Shown piece after piece: positions 61,265 to 64,000 of a DNA stretch of 64,000 nt. Each line of letters begins with the position of its first letter. The stretch's first letter is position 1. The position numbers were made by a program, and so were the translations under genes. Under the pieces are notes generated by a model. The model was given only the letters and a program-made list of their open reading frames with translations. It searched no databases and was not told the DNA's origin. Source of the stretch: Sphingopyxis sp. JAI128 (GTDB lineage: Bacteria > Pseudomonadota > Alphaproteobacteria > Sphingomonadales > Sphingomonadaceae); NCBI RefSeq assembly GCF_014207235.1, contig NZ_JACHDA010000002.1, forward strand, positions 620,001-684,000. The letters are read 5' to 3'.

Positions 61265-61292
61265 ACCGGGGTCCGCAAGCGGACGATCCCGG
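61265..61292 (-). ncRNA. rpsB leader stem-loop
   Basis: GTCCGC-AA-GCGGAC (61271-61284) forms a 6-bp tetraloop-like hairpin extended by CCGGG/CCCGG with a 3-nt bulge. It ends about 40 bp before the rpsB start. In other bacteria S2 represses rpsB-tsf through its leader, so this may be an autoregulatory structure. The remaining 61301-61449 holds no gene. Confidence 0.35.
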
Positions 61293-61449
61293 CACCGGTT
61301 ATGTGCGCCTTCCATGTGGAATGGGCGGGCCGTTAGCGGGCCTTGGCGTCAAAAGCAAGGGGTTTGCGGCCCGTCTTTGCTATCGACGCCCGCGACGAGC
61401 GTGCCTCAATTCGGCGACAAAGCGACTCGGTTCGTCGCAAATGACTTGA

Positions 61450-61464
61450 GAACAAAACGGGAAC
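61450..61464 (+). promoter_or_regulatory. Alphaproteobacterial LexA (SOS) box GAAC-N7-GAAC
   Basis: GAAC at 61450-61453 and 61461-61464, exactly seven bases apart, is the direct-repeat LexA site of alphaproteobacteria (GTTC-N7-GTTC on the other strand). It lies 75 bp ahead of the small membrane-protein start at 61540. The divergent rpsB start is more than 220 bp away, so the small gene is the likelier target. Confidence 0.6.
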
Positions 61465-61539
61465 ATGGAACAAAAAGACCATAGAAACCGTCGCTGGTTA
61501 ACAAAAGCTTTCGCACAAGAAGGCCGAAAGGACAAGATC

Positions 61540-61800
61540 ATGGTTCAGGTCGCTGCCGCCCTCCTCTTTGCCCTCGCCGCCGGGATCGGTGTCACGGTGA
61601 TCCTGGCCATGCTCAAGCATAACGAAAATGCGATTCTTTCGGCGCTGCTCGGCGAAGGGGCCTTCCCCGTCGGCGCCGCGTCGCAACCCGATCCCGCACC
61701 ACGGAAACTGACGCTTCGCCACGCCCCGGCGCGCCGCGACGCACCCCTCCGGGTTCGTGCCTCCCTCCCCCTGCAACCGGCGCTTAGCCGCGCCGCCTGA
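61540..61800 (+). CDS. Small single-span membrane protein, probable SOS gene
   Basis: An 86-aa protein. Residues 3-25 are one hydrophobic helix (VQVAAALLFALAAGIGVTVIL), followed by a short acidic and polar part and a basic Pro/Arg-rich tail (DPAPRKLTLRHAPARRDAPL). AAGGA precedes the ATG at 61540; an in-frame ATG at 61465 would abut the LexA box and adds an unlikely polar segment. I know no homologue family. The LexA box in front and a size and topology like SOS cell-division inhibitors (SidA, DidA) suggest a damage-induced membrane inhibitor, which is inference. Its 3' end overlaps the convergent pssA by 17 bp. Confidence 0.6.
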   Translation: MVQVAAALLFALAAGIGVTVILAMLKHNENAILSALLGEGAFPVGAASQPDPAPRKLTLRHAPARRDAPLRVRASLPLQPALSRAA

Positions 61801-62557
61801 CCTTTGCATAGCTTGCTAGCCCAAAGGGCAAGGTTGCGGCATAGAGTGCGCAGACCGCAAGCAGCGTTAGCCACGGTGCGGTGACGAGCGCAGCGCCGAA
61901 AAGGCCGACCCCCGCGAGGGCGAACAGGCGCCACGACCGGCGTAGCCGGATCGACGCCCAGCTATAGGTAGGAATAGCCGAGATCATCAGCATCGCGATG
62001 CCCAGCGCCCACGGCATCACGACATACCATTCGCGAAACAGGTCGTTGCCCGTCGTCAGCCACAGATATAGGGGCACGAACGACATGCCTGCGCCCGCCG
62101 GTGCGGGAATACCCGTGTTGAATCCCGCCGACTTGTGCGGCTGAAATTCGGCATCCATGCGCGAATTGAAGCGCGCGAGGCGAAGCGCGCAGCACACGGC
62201 GAGCGCGAGCGCGGCGGTCCACCCGAATTTCGGCGCTTCGTCGAGCGACCAGAAGAACAGAATCATCGCCGGCGCCACGCCAAAGGCGATGACGTCGGAG
62301 AGAGAATCCAGCTCGGCACCGAATTTGCTTTGCGCACGCAGCAGGCGCGCGATCCGCCCGTCCATCCCGTCGAGCACGCCCGCAACGATGATCATCGTGA
62401 TCGCGGCCGCCCACTCGCCATCGATCGCGAAACGAACGCCGGTCAACCCCGAACACAGCGCCAGCAACGTGATTGCATTGGGCGCAAAGGCGCGCAGCGG
62501 AATGCCGCCAATGCGACGATGCTCGGCGTCGCGTGGAACCGGGCCCTGATCCGCCAT
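61784..62557 (-). CDS. pssA: CDP-diacylglycerol-serine O-phosphatidyltransferase
   Basis: A 257-aa membrane enzyme that makes phosphatidylserine from CDP-DAG and serine. The CDP-alcohol phosphatidyltransferase motif DGMDGRIARLLRAQSKFG-AELDSLSD (about residues 63-88) is complete, with the four Asp residues. About eight hydrophobic segments follow. It starts two bases after the psd stop, so both steps of phosphatidylethanolamine synthesis are encoded together. Its end overlaps the convergent small-protein gene. Confidence 0.95.
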   Translation of the reverse strand: MADQGPVPRDAEHRRIGGIPLRAFAPNAITLLALCSGLTGVRFAIDGEWAAAITMIIVAGVLDGMDGRIARLLRAQSKFGAELDSLSDVIAFGVAPAMILFFWSLDEAPKFGWTAALALAVCCALRLARFNSRMDAEFQPHKSAGFNTGIPAPAGAGMSFVPLYLWLTTGNDLFREWYVVMPWALGIAMLMISAIPTYSWASIRLRRSWRLFALAGVGLFGAALVTAPWLTLLAVCALYAATLPFGLASYAKVRRRG

Positions 62558-62559
62558 CC

Positions 62560-63294
62560 TTACTGTCCGATGCCTTCGATCATCTCGGCCGTACCGATCC
62601 GCGCGATCACCGTCTCACCCGCCAGCGTCCGCTGGCCGAGCAGCACCTGCGGCGCCGTGCCGGCGGGCAGATAGACGTCGACCCGGCTGCCGAACCGAAT
62701 GAGACCGACGCGCTGGCCGGGGGTGAGTTCGTTGCCCATGGTCACGAAGGGCATGATACGCCGCGCCACGAGACCTGCGATCTGCGTGAAACCGATGCGC
62801 ACGCCGTCGGGGCGTTCGACGACGAAATGCTGGCGTTCATTTTCCTCGCTTGCCTTGTCGAGGTCGGCGTTCACGAACTTGCCCGGGATATAGACGAGCT
62901 TGCGCAGCACCCCGGCGATCGGCGTCCGGTTGATATGGACGTCGAACACGCTCATGAAAATCGACACGCGCAGCATCGGGGCGGCACCCAGCCCGTCGGC
63001 ACCCGCGATCTCGGGGGGCGGCGGAACCTCGGCAATCTGGGTGATCAAGCCATCGGCGGGGGCGATAACCAGCTCGCTGCCGAGCGGCGTCACGCGCGCT
63101 GGGTCGCGAAAGAAGGCGCCGACCCAGATGGTCAGGCCGAGCATGAGCCAGCCGAGAATTTCCCAGCCGAGCAGCCAGAAGCAGAGCGTCACGATTGCCG
63201 CGATCAACAGGAACTTGCGCCCTTCGGGATGAACCGAGGGCCATTGCCATTTGATGCCGCCGCCAGGCCGGTTCGATGATATGATATTGGACAT
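62560..63294 (-). CDS. psd: Phosphatidylserine decarboxylase proenzyme (short form)
   Basis: A 244-aa pyruvoyl-dependent enzyme that makes phosphatidylethanolamine from the PssA product. The self-cleavage site is Gly-Ser in [13 protein letters not shown] (Ser about residue 203), so the alpha chain would be the last 40 residues. A hydrophobic anchor ([19 protein letters not shown]) lies near the N-terminus, and [12 protein letters not shown] and [13 protein letters not shown] are conserved. FGSR instead of LGST is normal for the short bacterial and archaeal type. It is divergent from icd across 150 bp. Confidence 0.95.
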   Translation of the reverse strand: MSNIISSNRPGGGIKWQWPSVHPEGRKFLLIAAIVTLCFWLLGWEILGWLMLGLTIWVGAFFRDPARVTPLGSELVIAPADGLITQIAEVPPPPEIAGADGLGAAPMLRVSIFMSVFDVHINRTPIAGVLRKLVYIPGKFVNADLDKASEENERQHFVVERPDGVRIGFTQIAGLVARRIMPFVTMGNELTPGQRVGLIRFGSRVDVYLPAGTAPQVLLGQRTLAGETVIARIGTAEMIEGIGQ

Positions 63295-63444
63295 GACCAG
63301 CCTTCTAGGGTGCCGCTCCTATACTGACAATGGATAAGGCTGCGCGATCGTTGCCTGCACCGGAACGACGGGGCGGTTGATCAATCGTCCCGCTTTGCCT
63401 AAGGCCCGCTGCAACTCCGACTCCCCAAGGAAAAGGCTGAAAGC

Positions 63445-64000
63445 ATGGGCAAGATCAAGGTAGCCAACCCAGTCGTCGAACTCGACGGCGACGAAATGAC
63501 CCGGATCATCTGGCAATGGATCCGCGAACGGCTGATCCTCCCCTACCTTGATGTCGATCTTCATTATTACGACCTCGGTATCGAGGAACGCGACCGCACC
63601 GACGACAAGATCACCGTCGAGGCTGCAAACGCGATCAAGAAATATGGCGTCGGCGTCAAATGCGCAACGATCACCCCCGACGAGGCGCGCGTAGAGGAAT
63701 TCGGCCTGAAAAAGATGTGGAAGTCGCCGAACGGCACGATCCGCAACATCCTGGGCGGCGTCGTGTTCCGCGAACCGATCGTGATGAAGAATGTCCCGCG
63801 CCTCGTCCCCGGCTGGACCGACCCGATCGTCGTCGGCCGCCACGCCTTCGGCGACCAGTATAAGGCGACCGACTTCCGTATCCCCGGTCCCGGCAAGCTG
63901 CGTCTGGTGTTCGAGGGAGAGGACGGCACGCTGATCGACGAGGAAGTGTTCCAGTTCCCCTCGGCCGGCGTCGCGATGGGCATGTACAATCTCGACGATT
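63445..64000 (+). CDS. icd: NADP-dependent isocitrate dehydrogenase, cut by the window end
   Basis: The first 185 residues of a dimeric NADP-type isocitrate dehydrogenase, which makes 2-oxoglutarate in the TCA cycle. The start [27 protein letters not shown] and [30 protein letters not shown] (substrate-phosphate Ser/Asn) are those of the eukaryote-like class found in alphaproteobacteria, not the E. coli type. AAGGAAAAGG lies ahead of the ATG at 63445. The gene runs beyond the right edge. Confidence 0.95.
   Translation, partial: MGKIKVANPVVELDGDEMTRIIWQWIRERLILPYLDVDLHYYDLGIEERDRTDDKITVEAANAIKKYGVGVKCATITPDEARVEEFGLKKMWKSPNGTIRNILGGVVFREPIVMKNVPRLVPGWTDPIVVGRHAFGDQYKATDFRIPGPGKLRLVFEGEDGTLIDEEVFQFPSAGVAMGMYNLDD

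Noticed and set aside
61465-61539. An upstream ATG at 61465 for the small membrane protein
   Set aside because: It abuts the LexA box and would place the promoter outside it; the ATG at 61540 has a ribosome site and begins directly with the membrane helix.
1-64000. A search for tRNA genes, rRNA genes and CRISPR arrays
   Set aside because: No cloverleaf-like sequence, rRNA segment or regularly spaced repeat series was recognised on either strand.

Overview
The window is GC-rich alphaproteobacterial DNA, most likely from a sphingomonad (Sphingopyxis/Sphingomonas type). The evidence is four large TonB-dependent receptors, the core order psd-pssA / rpsB-tsf-pyrH-frr-uppS-cdsA-dxr-rseP-bamA-skp-fabZ with no lpxD between skp and fabZ, a GAAC-N7-GAAC LexA box, and sphingomonad-type palindromic intergenic repeats. 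This placement is inferred from gene content alone.

Region 1 (1-25.3 kb) is accessory and catabolic. An inactivated IS5-family element sits at the left end. It is followed by three acyl-CoA dehydrogenases, a GPH-type and an MFS transporter, a tandem-TetR regulator, an acyl-CoA ligase, a thiolase, a FadB-like hydratase/dehydrogenase, two secreted type-B carboxylesterases on either side of a TonB receptor, an unusual HTH-TetR fusion, a second TetR regulator, an ACMSD-like amidohydrolase and a TesB thioesterase. Together they look like a pathway that takes up an ester, hydrolyses it, activates the acid with CoA and degrades it by beta-oxidation. The substrate cannot be read from the sequence. 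Gene debris, a low-GC patch and a 44-bp repeat that also lies at the extreme left of the window mark the right border. A T-rich GGTATG motif lies before four plus-strand transcription units of the cluster.

Region 2 (25.3-45.3 kb) is mixed accessory DNA. It holds a TonB receptor translationally coupled to a secreted propeller-like protein, with a three-repeat Pho box in front. It also holds DUF202/DUF421 membrane proteins, an SLC13-type anion transporter, an S41 peptidase, an orphan GAF histidine kinase, a compact DUF305 / YVTN propeller / ECF sigma / anti-sigma cluster, a broken amidohydrolase, a divergent MFS / TonB receptor pair around a perfect palindrome, a DUF3237 protein and a decayed IS481-type transposase.

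Region 3 (45.3-64 kb) is conserved core genome: ahpCF, ogt, purT, then the minus-strand series for fatty acid synthesis, outer-membrane assembly, isoprenoid and phospholipid synthesis and translation (fabZ to rpsB), then pssA-psd and the start of icd. A small membrane-protein gene directly behind a LexA box lies between rpsB and pssA and is a candidate SOS-induced protein. No tRNA, rRNA or CRISPR array was seen.
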